Below, one piece after another: positions 1 through 11,282 of a stretch of 64,000 bases of DNA; positions within the stretch are counted from its first letter, which is position 1, and each line of letters opens with the position of its first letter. The position numbers and the translations under genes are program-made. Origin of the DNA: Takakia lepidozioides (Eukaryota; Streptophyta; Takakiopsida; Takakiales; Takakiaceae); contig CM060731.1 of NCBI GenBank assembly GCA_030704615.1, positions 51,522,001-51,586,000 of the forward strand. The letters are read 5' to 3'. The notes under the pieces are model-generated. The model had not been told where the DNA came from. It was given only the letters and a program-made list of their open reading frames with translations, and made no database searches.

Positions 1-299
1 CCACCAATCAGGTATAGCATCATTACCAATAGGGAAATTCTCTTAGGAGTTATAGCAAAGAAAACTGCAAAAAGATTGTACTAATGAAATCATTCCAGTT
101 ACAAATTTTCTAGATCTACAGAACACATGTAGTCCCAGTACTGCAGTTCATCCATTCTTTGCCTCCCACATCATTTACTTGCATAACACTGCCAGTAGTG
201 CATCTGTCTCCTATCCAAATGGTACATTCTCTCCACATGACAAAGGAGTGTGCCCAGGTGGCAGAATTAAACTTCAGCAAGATAAGCGGTAGACTTCAC

Positions 300-3200
300 C
301 TGAATCTGATTGTCTTCATCATACCGATCCAAAGCAGCGAGAATAACATCCGCACCTCCAGCTGCAGCAATTGATACCTGGGCCCGAATGCTATAGCTGC
401 AAACTGTGGTTAGCACGCAACATGCTTGCTGAACCACTTTCCTTCGCTGGTGAGCACTGCCCCCAAAAGAGAGAGCTTTCTGCATTGCCCCAAGCACTGC
501 CTCTGCTCCACAACCACCTGGGGCAAAAACCTCTTCTATCTCCCGGACAGTTGCTGCAAACACACATGCGCTGTAGAGAGCCTGAAGTGCAAGGCTAGTT
601 ACATCTGGACGGTTTTGATTAGTCCAATGATGGACAAGATCCACTAGCTGCATGACTCCCACTTCTCCCTCCCCCCTGCCAAACAAATGACACAAATATT
701 TCTTAAATAAACATGAGAGTTAATACAAAGTTCAGACCCACTTTTAGCTTCAGCTCTGAATCTACCAGCTTTACAATATAAGTGCTTGCATCTTGAGAAA
801 TATGAGCATCTGAACTTGACAAGAACACAGCCAGACTACCTAGGATTAAACCCACAACTTACCATATCCGTGACTTATACTCCTCCCGGTCACTCTCAAT
901 CCCAGGCTTGAAAAGGTGCACATTCTCCCAAGTGAGGTATAAGCTCACGAGTGCATGGCATGCCCATATCACTGTCTCAGCATCCTCTAGCTTGTAGAGC
1001 ACAGTCCGTATTGCCAGGATTGCATTCTTCACAGACATTGGGAACCCAACCCGTTCTGCAATTTTGGCCATTGATTCTGTTGCCTCCTGCCAAGCTTTGA
1101 TGTCCTTCACTGCTTGCTGCTGGGAGATTGTATCCAGCTCACCATCCCATTGAGTTCCGTGTTCTTCATTGCTCCCCTCAACATGTTCATGAGACCTGTC
1201 ATTCTGTAGGGAAAAAGCTTTCCCACTGCCATCAGTCTCCCTGGTGGAAAGCGGAACGCTTTCTTCATCTCTCACTTGCATGGCCAGAGACCTAGAGTCT
1301 TGCATCTTCTCTTTCAGATTGTCCCTCTCTCGGCCTTTATACTGTTCAACTATGGTGTCCATATAGGCCTTTACTTCAGAGGTAGAATGTGCATTGTTGT
1401 TAAGAGCCATACTGTGTGTCCAGATTGTAAGGGCATCCAGGGTGGATCGAGAGTCATTGTCCTCATCAATCGGATCATCCTGTGTCTCATCAGAGTTCCC
1501 CTTGCTAAATGACCAAGCTGCCTTGTCATCTACATGATCTTCTGCTGTACTCAGAGAGGGAGTTTCATCATGCTTCCTGTGCTTGTTATAAGACTCAAGA
1601 AAGTCGGACGTAACTCCTGCGGATATGCCCTTCCCGATGGCCATTTCAGAGTTTCGAGTTAGGTGGCCAAATACATCGTCCATTATGCTCCCAGAGCTGC
1701 GCACCAGCTCTGCCTAACTGAAGCAAAAGAGTGGTTCTGCAAGGCTGCAGTCTGTGATCGTGCACACAGAGATTTGCTAGCTGGGGTTTTGGAGGGAACC
1801 TTGGCTGCCACCCCCCGTGCCGCCCCCTTGGCAGGTGTTGGGGCACTGCTGGATGCTGTGCCTCCATTGTAAGAGAGAGCCATGGTCCCAGATATCATGC
1901 ACATGGCTGAAGTCGCCTGAGATAGGATCAGGTTGGCAAGTGCATCAGAGGGAGATGGGACAGTGGAGGTCGAGAGAGAGGAGAGAGGAGAGACTAGCTG
2001 CCCTCGAGAACTCGTGGAACTGCTAGGCACTTTTTCAGTGACATCAACTTCCAATCTGGATGATGAATCTGCAGGTTGCAAGTTAGGCAATGGACCACTT
2101 TTAAACCAAGAAGAGCCTGCCTCCAAACCTGAACCAAATGATGGTGGCTTTTCTCCTGCACGTAGATTTTTGGTCAAATTGAATGACGTCATAGCATTCT
2201 TGAGGCAATTCTCCATCAGGCTTTCTCCCAATGCACCTGAAGAAGAGTCCGAGGTTAGCGATGGCCCAGCTCTGTGGTCCATTGAAGATGGAAAGATTTT
2301 GCCAATCTGAGGAGAATTGAATGGAGGATCTGGAGACTTGTTCGCATAATCAAGTCTGCCATGTAGATCTTGTCATTACCACCTCTTCTGCTGAGGTTCC
2401 AACAGGAAAAGCTTTGCCCCCAAAAGAGTGTGCCGTTAGACAAGAATCAATTTTCTGAGTGAAGGAGGAGGTAGACAAGGATTGAGGAGCGGGGGATGGA
2501 GAGAACAGTGACGAACCGACTAGACGAGTTTCCGAAGACACAGAGGAAGTAGTCTAAGAGCCTGAGCTTGTGGAATTTGAAGAAGCGAGCAGTGTTAGCG
2601 GGTTTGACATCCCGGCTGAGAGATTCCACGACCACAGAAGTACATAGGGTGTGGGGGTCCATGTAGAGGAGAGAGATGGGGCATTCGTAGATGCAGAAAT
2701 AGCGGCGGAGAGGCTATGCTTCGCAGCTCTTCGCCCCATGGAGACAGGAGTAAGGCGCTGGGCATAATGAACATAGGCGAGAAACGCTTGCTGTAAGACT
2801 GCACACCGCCACACTTGAACTGTCTCCACCTTCTGGAATTCACGCATGGCAGCCATGGTCACCTCGACAGACATGTCATTCTCCTTTCCACGTCGTCAAC
2901 ACAATCCTTCCCTGGAAAAGTAGGGGGAACTGGCACTGCAATACTCTGATTGGCTGGCTCACCTCTAAGGCCACTGTCAACACTACAACTTTGTAGTGGT
3001 GGTCTTCCTTGTGGAAATTTGGCTTTGCTAAAAATCATTATCGGTCTAGATGTGAGCAATCTTTTCTCAAGTTCTGCTGGTTTACTGTTGCTAAGAGGCA
3101 TACCTGAAAAAATGCACTGAAATAGTTTTAGACACTTTCTACTCTATTTGGGTGGATTAGCTCCTATAAGACACACAGTGGACCACTTTTGCTACATTTG

Positions 3201-6200
3201 CAGCATTCGGCTTTGAAGTGAGTAACCACACCAACATTCAGCCATAGTCACTGGTAGAAGCGTGGGAGAGTGGGCAAGATAGAACCTATGGCACAGATAT
3301 TCTTAACAAGCACAACAAACCTACCACATACCTGGCAGGGGCGAGATGCTCGATGTTGACATGCCAGCATTAAGGCTCTCGCCAGAACCCTTGAGAAAGC
3401 ACCCGAGTGCAAAAGTGCCATTGCTCTGCATCGACTTAGACTTGTTGAAGGTTTTCATTGCACTGACCACTGCCCATAATGTCCGCCCCCACGCTTCATC
3501 AGGCGATGTTGGTGGGCCTCCTTTCCTCTCCCCGCGTCCACTGCCCAGCTTCTGCTGCACGCCTTCCGAGCTGCGCTTTATGGAATAGCTCACTGACGCA
3601 TCATGGCCAGAACCCCCTACTGGGACAGGTACAGGATCTGAAATGGGACATTAAACACTGAATCAGATTCTTTTGCTTCCATGCCCATAGCAATGGACAA
3701 ATTCACTTTATCGCACTAAAACTCAGACCTGCATGTATTAACACCAGAGTATTGCTGACACCACAATATAGTTGGTGAGATGAGCCTACCCCTGAAACTA
3801 TTATTTTGTCTGTATGCCAAAGAATATCAACAATTCTCATGGTGTAGTTTCTCTTCTGACCTGGAGAGATAAGAGGTCCACTTCGTTGTTCCATTCTCTG
3901 CCAACGTGCGAGCCATGGTACCTAGCACATTACATCCTTCTTGCTGCATCATTTCATTCATACGACATACAGACTAGTGGGCAACCCAACTACAGCAACC
4001 ACCGCCCCATTTCGAACCATGTTGGCAACACTACGAACGCCTGCACTGTGAACCAGTGTCCAGAGAGTACTACATCCGTGCCATTGAATCCTGACATCCT
4101 CTGGAAACGCCGTCATGGCTGAAATAAGTGTCCGGCGAACCGTCCTGCCTCTCTGTCTGCATCTTTTGTTGCTCGCAGGGGCCTTTTGCCAGTTCCCCAT
4201 TCAGGGGTACCTAGGCCCATGCGAGTGGCCAATCACTTGAAGCGCACTACTGCCTGCTCTCTGCAGCATCATCATCATTGCGATCTTTATTAAAGCAACC
4301 AAGAGAAAGAAAAAATATCATGACACAATGATACCAGGTCAGGGAAGGAGGAGAGGGCAAGAGTCCGAGAAGAGCAACAGGATCAGACCAAAACCTACAA
4401 ATTTCGAATGAAGAAATGAACAGTAGGAAAGGTTTACCTGGACCATAAGGTTCGCCCGGTGGTGATCCATAGAGATAGTAATGGCCGCCCAGGCAGCATG
4501 GCCAGTGGCTTAACTCACTGGTCTGGTAAGGGAGCCCAGGGTCTGGCATCTTTCTGCCTGCATCTCGGCATTGGTCACAAACTCACGCATTGCAGCTATA
4601 ATAAAGGCAATGCTTCATCATCACACACGCACTTTGAATTCGTTGATGAAAGGTGGGCAGACAGGGCCCGTAGCGCTGCTTTGCCCACATACATAGAAGA
4701 CAACAACAACAAATTATGGACATTACCAAAGCTATCACATCTCTCCGTACTATGGATTCTGAGCTCACTTAAAGTCCTAGAACATGCCGAAGTCCCTTCT
4801 TGAAGTGATTAGCCCGACAATATCTGCGGCATGCGATTCTGTGGTCTAGGTGCAAGTTAAGGGCAGCAGGAAGCCCCGCTCTTATGGTCAAGCCTGCTGC
4901 TTCAAGGGCTTTTTGAGCCTTATTGCAGGCCTCTCAAGGGCCAGTAAGCCCACCTCCACACACAGAACCCCCCGCGCTCCCCCCCCCGCGACCCCCCCAC
5001 CCTCACCTCACGCCTCCGTTTATACAGCTGACGTCAATTCATTACAATCTTGTTCAGTCAAGATTGCACCGAATGCGCCTAACGGTTTAATGTATACATT
5101 AAAAACAGATTGTTGATAAATCTCAGCTAAGTTAAGAGACTTTTACGCAATTAAAAGAATCCAATTAAGCAGGTTGATAGACTATATACCGTCCAGATGT
5201 GTCTTACAATCTACATGCTTGACGGAACAAAATAATGTGGTTGACGAAACTATTAAGAGTTCTGAGAAACACACACCTGCCTGCGTGGAATGCGCCTCAA
5301 TATCACAAGATTTCATTGCGTTCATTCAATTGCACACTGGGCCTTCAGTCTTCACGTGCCAGCATTGGCACAGTTGCTGCATAGGCTACAGCAGCTAGTG
5401 CGGATATTGAGCTAGCTGTAGATTCTGACGGCATGCCACTGCAGAGAGATGACACCACCCCACCACTCTTTCCAACCCCTGCACTCACAGCAGCTGCTGC
5501 ATAGCTACCTGAAGAAGTTCTCAATGTAATTTTTGAGCGTCCTGGATCCTTATCTAACCCAACAGCATGCTCTGTGATTTGAGGCACCACTGGACTCAAC
5601 TGAGTGGGAAGTTGTTGCCTGAGGTTGTCGGGCTTTATTACCTTGGTAGCAGAACCCTTGAGCATCTCCTTGCCAGAGAGGAAAGGAGGTATGCTCGCAG
5701 AGGATGCGCTCGAAGAGCTCTCACTAGAACTACTTCGGTCACTGCTGCTAGGAGGTAGAATGCTACCCAAGGAGTCAAGGCACCAACTAAGCAGCATAAC
5801 ATTGTCTTTCAACACTTGAACTAAATCTACAAAGGCCTCTGTTAAGGCTACATACATTTCAGCTAAAAGTGTCTTCCCTCTTCTCCTCCCCATTCCATTT
5901 AGGGTAGACAACTTTCCACTACTGGCTAGTGCCTTCCCACGCAATGCTGCAGTGGTCAGTTTATCCAGGGCATTAAACCCGGCAGCCACAACATCAGAGA
6001 GACCAGCTCCTTTGGCAAGAGAGAAAGCACTCGATGCAACTTTCCTCCTTTCCTCACTGACCGACCGTTCAGTTGATTGATATCTCTTCTCTTGCGAAGC
6101 TCCCTCTCTCCATTTCTCACCTATATACCTATTTCCGGAATCACCATCCAACAAAACTCTGTCCATCCTCCTGTCCTGGAGTTCAGACCCTCGTTCAATG

Positions 6201-9127
6201 TTGGCACTCTGCTGAGCTGAACCCCTCCTTCTCTCCTCGCACACAGACAAACAAGCAGCTTCGGAGTTGTTCTTTGAGTCTGTTCTTTCCTCCCGGTTGC
6301 TCTCAGGAAAATTACCAGCCAAGGGTTTCCTTTGAAATCTGACAGGATCCCTTCTCTTTGCGACTGGGAGGGCATCATCTCCAGCAGCTACCACAGCAAC
6401 TGGCTGCAACATGACAACTAGCAACCCTTAGCTCTGGTCTCCCACCACTGTTTCCTCTCAGAGGTCCTCGCAGTGCCAAACAAATAATATCCTTCGCCTG
6501 TCTGACTGAGCAGATTTCTGTTGTTCTCCTTTGGTGAGGAAACATATGAGATATGGAGGGCTATCATGCAAACATAGACGACTCACCTTCAAGTTTCCAG
6601 ATCATGATATGGGGGCAGTTTCAAAGAGAAGGCCTAGATACTGCTGAGAACAACTACATAGGTACCCACCTGCAATTTCTTGAACAAAGGCTGCAAAACC
6701 GCATATCCTTGGCACTCTCCTCCATTCTCTACACCTTTCCTGTCCTTGACACCATCTTCAGAGAAGCTCATAGCTAAGCCGGATGAAAGAACACTCTGTT
6801 CGCATTCCTCCCCTACCTCACCATTCCCAACCAGCTCAGAACTTGCTTCTATTTCTGTACTTTGGACAAGATCCACACTGCCAGGAACAACTGCCTCACT
6901 ATCCCCTGTATCCCTGTCTCGTGAACATGCTGTATTGTCTTCCCAGAACTCCAACATGGAAGTTCCTGTAGGTCTAGTCCCCACATCCCCTCCACCCAAG
7001 ACCTTCCGCATGACAAAATCCTTCTCGGAAATCCACTGTGTCTTTGTAACCTTGGGTTGTGACCCCAAGGACCCCACGCCACTCGGCAAACCCCTCTCCC
7101 TGCAGCTGACTGAGTCTCTAGCTATCACAACCCTCCGGGACCCCAGTACCCGGGTACCCAGGCGGCCCCTGGCTCGCACTACCCGGCCCTCACCATTCTT
7201 CCGAGCCTCCTCCCAGTCCTTAACTCCCCCACCAGCATTCTTATTGGCTCGATCCAAAGCCTCTGGATGTGAATGTAACAGTCCCTGAGAATCCCCTCTC
7301 CATGGTGCTGAGGAGAAATCATTGCCATTGGATCCTAATGAGAAATCTAAGCATACATTAGCATCCATTCCCTCATCTCCTCCACCATCTTTGGCATCAT
7401 CTTCCTCTTCTAATTCACCAGAGGTGCGCTGTCGCTTGCGCCTGGACTCATTGGGAGCAGAGCTTGAGGGCCCCATGTCAGATCGCAAAGATGATGATGT
7501 AGGAGCAGACACCGCCAGACTTCCCTGCTCTTCAGTCAGTTGGTGACTACATGCCATGCAATCTTCCTGTTGTTGAGCAGCCCCCACTTCATGCGGATGA
7601 TGCCCCTCTGCATATTCCAAAATCACCAGACTGACATCAAAATTCTTCTAGTAACCTTACACAGAGGCAACCACCTACATCCTGAGGCAGTCCTCATTGG
7701 AACAAGCAAAACTCGTAACAAAGCTTCAAAGGAAGGCGTCTATTGGCACCCATTGCCATAAACTCCCCACCCCAGCCATGTGTTTGACTTCCACCTCGTC
7801 TTATAAGACCTCAGAATCCAATGAAAAACTTGCTGGGATGTGGCATGCATTGAACAATAGGCGGTTTTTGTATAGCCACAAAGTATTTGAAAGGCAAAGT
7901 GCTACCCCTCTCTGCTACCATACATCGAGGCGAAAGATGCTATTCTACCTACCTGGAAATCGAAGTTTGGTACATCGCTATTGGTGGACCTTTAGATGCA
8001 ACACTGTCCTGCCTCTAGGGAAATGGGATTTTGGAAGGGTTTGGTGAAGACAGCCAGGTCCCATAGTCCTTGTGTTTCTTACAGTTACACACATAAGATG
8101 CATGCCAAACCATGCAATTGAATTGACCAGAAGATGAAGACTTGTTGACCTTGGATTTGCCTCTTAGAATATCAGAGGTGGTCTCACCTAAATCGGACTC
8201 CAAAGCCTTGGCCTCAGGACCTGACTTGGAGGACCCAGATCGCCCAATCTTCACAGCTCCTTTGACAGGTTTTTGAAGGCCGTGCCAACGGAAATGGCGC
8301 ACCGATGACGCTATTAACCGCGCTCCATTTGCTGACACGATGAGAGCAACAGCAGAGGGTGAATTCGCAGCATCCCCTAACTCCTGGAGCAATCGTTCTG
8401 CCACATCTGTGTCACCCCCTTTGATGGCCTCTTGCAACCCTTTCACATACTCATATAAAGCATCATGTTGGAATGCCAGAGAATGTGAGTTGCTAGAGCT
8501 GCTGACGGAGGTCGCGGTGGGAGCAGCTGCCGAGTTTGAGGGCAATGGCGAAAAGGAGGATGTGGAAGGGCAAGATGAAGTCGAAACGGAAGGGGAGCTT
8601 CTCGCTGAAGAAACTATTGAATGCGAATTAGAAATATTCGAGGATGTGGTGGCCGAGGAAGAAGTGGGAGCTGAGGAACGGCCTATCAACTCAGAAGACG
8701 CGCCTGTTGCAGAAGTGGCGATCGACACTGATGGTGAAGCTAGAGAAGTAGAGATAGAGGTGGAGACAACCGGGGAGGAACCAGAGAGTTGGGAACCATT
8801 AGATGGGCCACAAGATGACGAGAGAGTGCTGGAAAAGGTGGGGGTTGAGAGTGACAGAGACGACGGTAATGGTGACGGAAGGAGAGGAGGTGCAGACACA
8901 TTGGAGGAAGAAGATTGAGAGAGAGGGAAAGCTGAAGCAAATGATGCCATGGATGGAGCTGGAAGTGATGAAGTGAATGAGGAAGAGGACGCAGAGAAAG
9001 GAGAGAGAGAAGCTGAAGATGCTGATGGCAAGGACTGAGACGGAAGAGGCATGCCATGGTGGGCCTTGACAGAGCTCCGCCGGTAGCTTCTCCTTGCAGG
9101 CTTCAACGCAGCTGTGCGCTTCGCCAT
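300..9127 (-). CDS. Armadillo/HEAT-like repeat protein, multi-exon, 3' part beyond the left edge
   Basis: Function not recognised. The start ATG at 9127 opens a basic then very Ser-rich region. Exons that join with matching phase are 9127-8150, 8008-7953, 7630-6670, 6403-5356, 3637-3332, 2553-2383, 2306-1800, 1713-863 and 675-300; introns are short (76, 90 and 86 bp at 2307-2382, 2554-2643 and 1714-1799). Less certain exons lie at about 4595-4442, 4180-3990, 3103-2963 and 2862-2644. Repeat units share the pattern AAMREF...VQ..C..L (about 4595, 4150, 2850), and helical Ala/Leu-rich repeats fill 675-300, as in armadillo-type folds that act as protein-binding scaffolds. The middle of the protein is low-complexity (Ser, Glu, Arg). 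An in-frame TAA at 4511-4513 and a frame change near 2870 are unexplained, so the gene may be damaged or mis-modelled there. A homology search would settle the family. Confidence 0.6.
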
Positions 9128-9690
9128 GATTCACATACGCCCATAGGCTTCGCTGCAGAATTCTAGCATGAATTGTCTTCGTCCTCCACAACCTGCCCAA
9201 TCACCCAGATTTCGGTCAAGGGGCAGCGGATTGTGGCAATTCAGATCTGACACAACAGTTGGAGTAAGAGACGGATTGTGCTGCTTGCTTGCAGGGTATG
9301 CATCCCCTCTTCTCACAAACCTCCTACAAAAAACCCATGTAGTCAAACACTGCAAACTCTGCAACAATCCAACAATTGACACAGTGCCACCCCGGCCTTA
9401 CTACGAAATGGGTTTCAGATCTGAGTCTTCCGGAGAGAAAATGGAGGAACTGAAGAGAAGTAAAAAAGAGTGACGAGAGGGAGGGAGAAAAAACAAGGAT
9501 GCAAAGCATTGCTGGCACCCCCGCTCAAAAAGGAGCGCCTTGTTGCCACCGGCTCAGTCGGTGGCCTCCATCTGTGCCCGCCAGATGGCCACGCTGACCC
9601 GGAGACTTTTGTCCCTGTTCGCCGGGTCAGCGACGTGGCCCTCTCATCTCTCAACGGGCACCATCGCTGCAACAACACTCTCACTCACCC

Positions 9691-9720
9691 GTCTCTCTGA
9701 TCTCTCTCTTTCGCTCTCGC
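9691..9720 (-). promoter_or_regulatory. GA-rich tract upstream of the armadillo-like gene
   Basis: A CT-rich run on the plus strand (GA-rich on the gene's strand) lies about 565 bp upstream of the start codon at 9127. Such GAGA-type tracts are common in plant promoters and 5' leaders. Position and composition are seen; the role is inferred. The rest of 9128-10250 holds no gene that I recognise. Confidence 0.25.
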
Positions 9721-10250
9721 TTGAGTTGCTGGCCCGCTGCTTTGGTGGCGGCATCGCTCTCAGCAACGCAACGCAACAAGCGCTGGTGCGAGGCGATGGG
9801 GTGCAAAAGTCACAGGATTTGAATGAGTGGGGCCGCGCTGCAGTCCCTGCCCAATAATGCCCCGCCTTCAATCCCTCTCCCTGGGCCATGAATACACCAC
9901 ACAAATTAGGGCAGCCATGGATTTCAGGCAATCTGGACTGCGTTGCAATGTTTGGAGTAGTAGCGGGCGAGGACCCGGGTAAGTATGTTGTGTAGTGTTC
10001 ACCCTTCTTGTCTGCTTGCAAGCTATTATGGAAAGGGCTAAACGGACTCGCTCCGGCGCAATGGTAGTTGGCATGCTGAGACATTGGGGTGCCATGACGC
10101 AAGCTACAATTTTGAGGTGAACTGCCACAAAGTACGCCAAAGTAGTAGCATCTTGCATGTTTGAAAGAAATATACCAAACAAACAAAACAATTTAAGTAA
10201 AAACATGTCATGGCAAAGTGAGTCTTTGGTTCCTTAGAAAGTACCAACAG

Positions 10251-10311
10251 TTGGTAGCTCAGTTGGATAGTGCAGTGTCACCCATATGATTATGGGGTCA
10301 ACTTAGCTACC
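10251..10311 (+). other. Degenerate tRNA-like fragment
   Basis: The segment begins with a good RNA polymerase III box A (TAGCTCAGTTGG). The place where box B should lie (GGGGTCAACTT) fits poorly and the arms do not close into a convincing cloverleaf. I read it as a decayed tRNA or SINE head and not as a working tRNA gene. Confidence 0.3.
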
Positions 10312-10342
10312 TTGATGGCTGTGATAATAATAATATTTAACA

Positions 10343-10511
10343 TTTGACGCCTCCCAAAGGAAGCGTAAATTATGGTGTCTCTTCACCTCGGAGGGTTACT
10401 GCCTTCGGCTAGGAAGGTGGACACCTTGTGACACCAATCGATGGATTGAACCCACAACCACTCCCGAGGTGGTATGTGCCCATTACCACTGGGCTACAAC
10501 TTGGTTGTCAT
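10343..10511 (-). repeat. tRNA-derived SINE, copy 1
   Basis: On the minus strand this begins TGACAACC, has a box A (TAGCCCAGTGG) and a box B (GTGGGTTCAATCC), then a body containing GTGTCCACCTTCC and ACACCATAA. The same order occurs in two other places in the window (13828-13993 and 55993-56176), which defines a family. This copy is the most divergent and runs into an ATT-rich tail. No clear target-site duplication was found. Confidence 0.7.
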
Positions 10512-10924
10512 GACTCCGGTATGTTCTTCTCCCCCCTTCCCTTGGGCAGGCGAGGTTACTCTGAAAGAGGTCATTTTTTCCTCTCACTATAATTAAGGGG
10601 CCTGATTTGTAAGTTGTCGCCCCAGGTGTTTCCCTTTTTAAAAATGGTTTCATGGTTTTTGTGGACTGAGAGCATTCTAGTGTCATGCTAGTAGGTGGTT
10701 GGACTTGCACTTCTTCATCATAAAATATGCTGAACGTCACTCTCACATGGGTTTAGGCTTGTCTCCAGTTGTACATAACGAAGATAGCAAAAGGCACATA
10801 GCATGACAGACATGATATACCAATTACTATTATTATTTAGATAAGAAATAAAAGGGCCATGCCACCTTTATTCGCCGCCTCGCCCCACGCCTCTTGGCAG
10901 TAGCACCGCGCAGGTCGCAGGAAA

Positions 10925-11230
10925 AATATTTCACAAAATATAGAATTTGTCTACCTCTATTCCTTGTGCCACAGGGAGACTTTTGAGTCTTTCATCACTT
11001 GAGGCTCCAACAAAAGCTAAAACGGCCTTGAGGATGGAGGCCCTATAAGTCGTATTAAAAAGAATCAAGGAAAAAATGACCTCATCAGGGCCATAAGACA
11101 AAACAATCATGGGGAGCCTCCACAACGGGCCAAAAACAAAGCCACAAAAGGGCAGCAAAACCAGCCATGGTTCCCCAGGAAACCAGAGATCTAGGGGCTA
11201 AAACTTAGCACCATCCATGCTGCTGAGTGC
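10925..11230 (-). repeat. LINE 3'-end fragment
   Basis: The stretch around 11035-11100 (GAGGCCCTATAA, then AAGGAAAAAATGACCTC) resembles the 3' ends of the LINEs at 11283 and 38050, which carry GAGGAAAAAATAACCTC at the matching place. No coding sequence is recognisable. It looks like another truncated 3' end of the same LINE family. Confidence 0.45.
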
Positions 11231-11282
11231 AAAACACTCGCCATAGTGCGATCCAAGGTGCTGGCAAGAAAGCTAGGAACCT

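Noticed and set aside
2554-2643. In-frame TAG near 2556 and frame changes at 2350 and 1700 taken as pseudogene lesions
   Set aside because: Each is explained by a short intron with good sites and matching phase (2554-2643, 2307-2382, 1714-1799).
4635-4678. Small exon (ALRALSAHLSSTNSKC) in the armadillo-like gene
   Set aside because: It would leave an intron of only about 29 bp before the exon at 4595; direct splicing from 5356 to 4595 matches in phase without it.
6680-7288. Plus-strand 202-codon ORF
   Set aside because: Antisense shadow of the exon at 7630-6670; no domain features.
8340-8918. Plus-strand 192-codon acidic ORF
   Set aside because: It is antisense to the Ser-rich first exon of the armadillo-like gene; its Glu/Val richness is just the complement of Ser/Thr codons.
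10251-10311. Functional tRNA gene
   Set aside because: Box A is good but box B is poor and the arms do not pair; treated as a tRNA-like relic.
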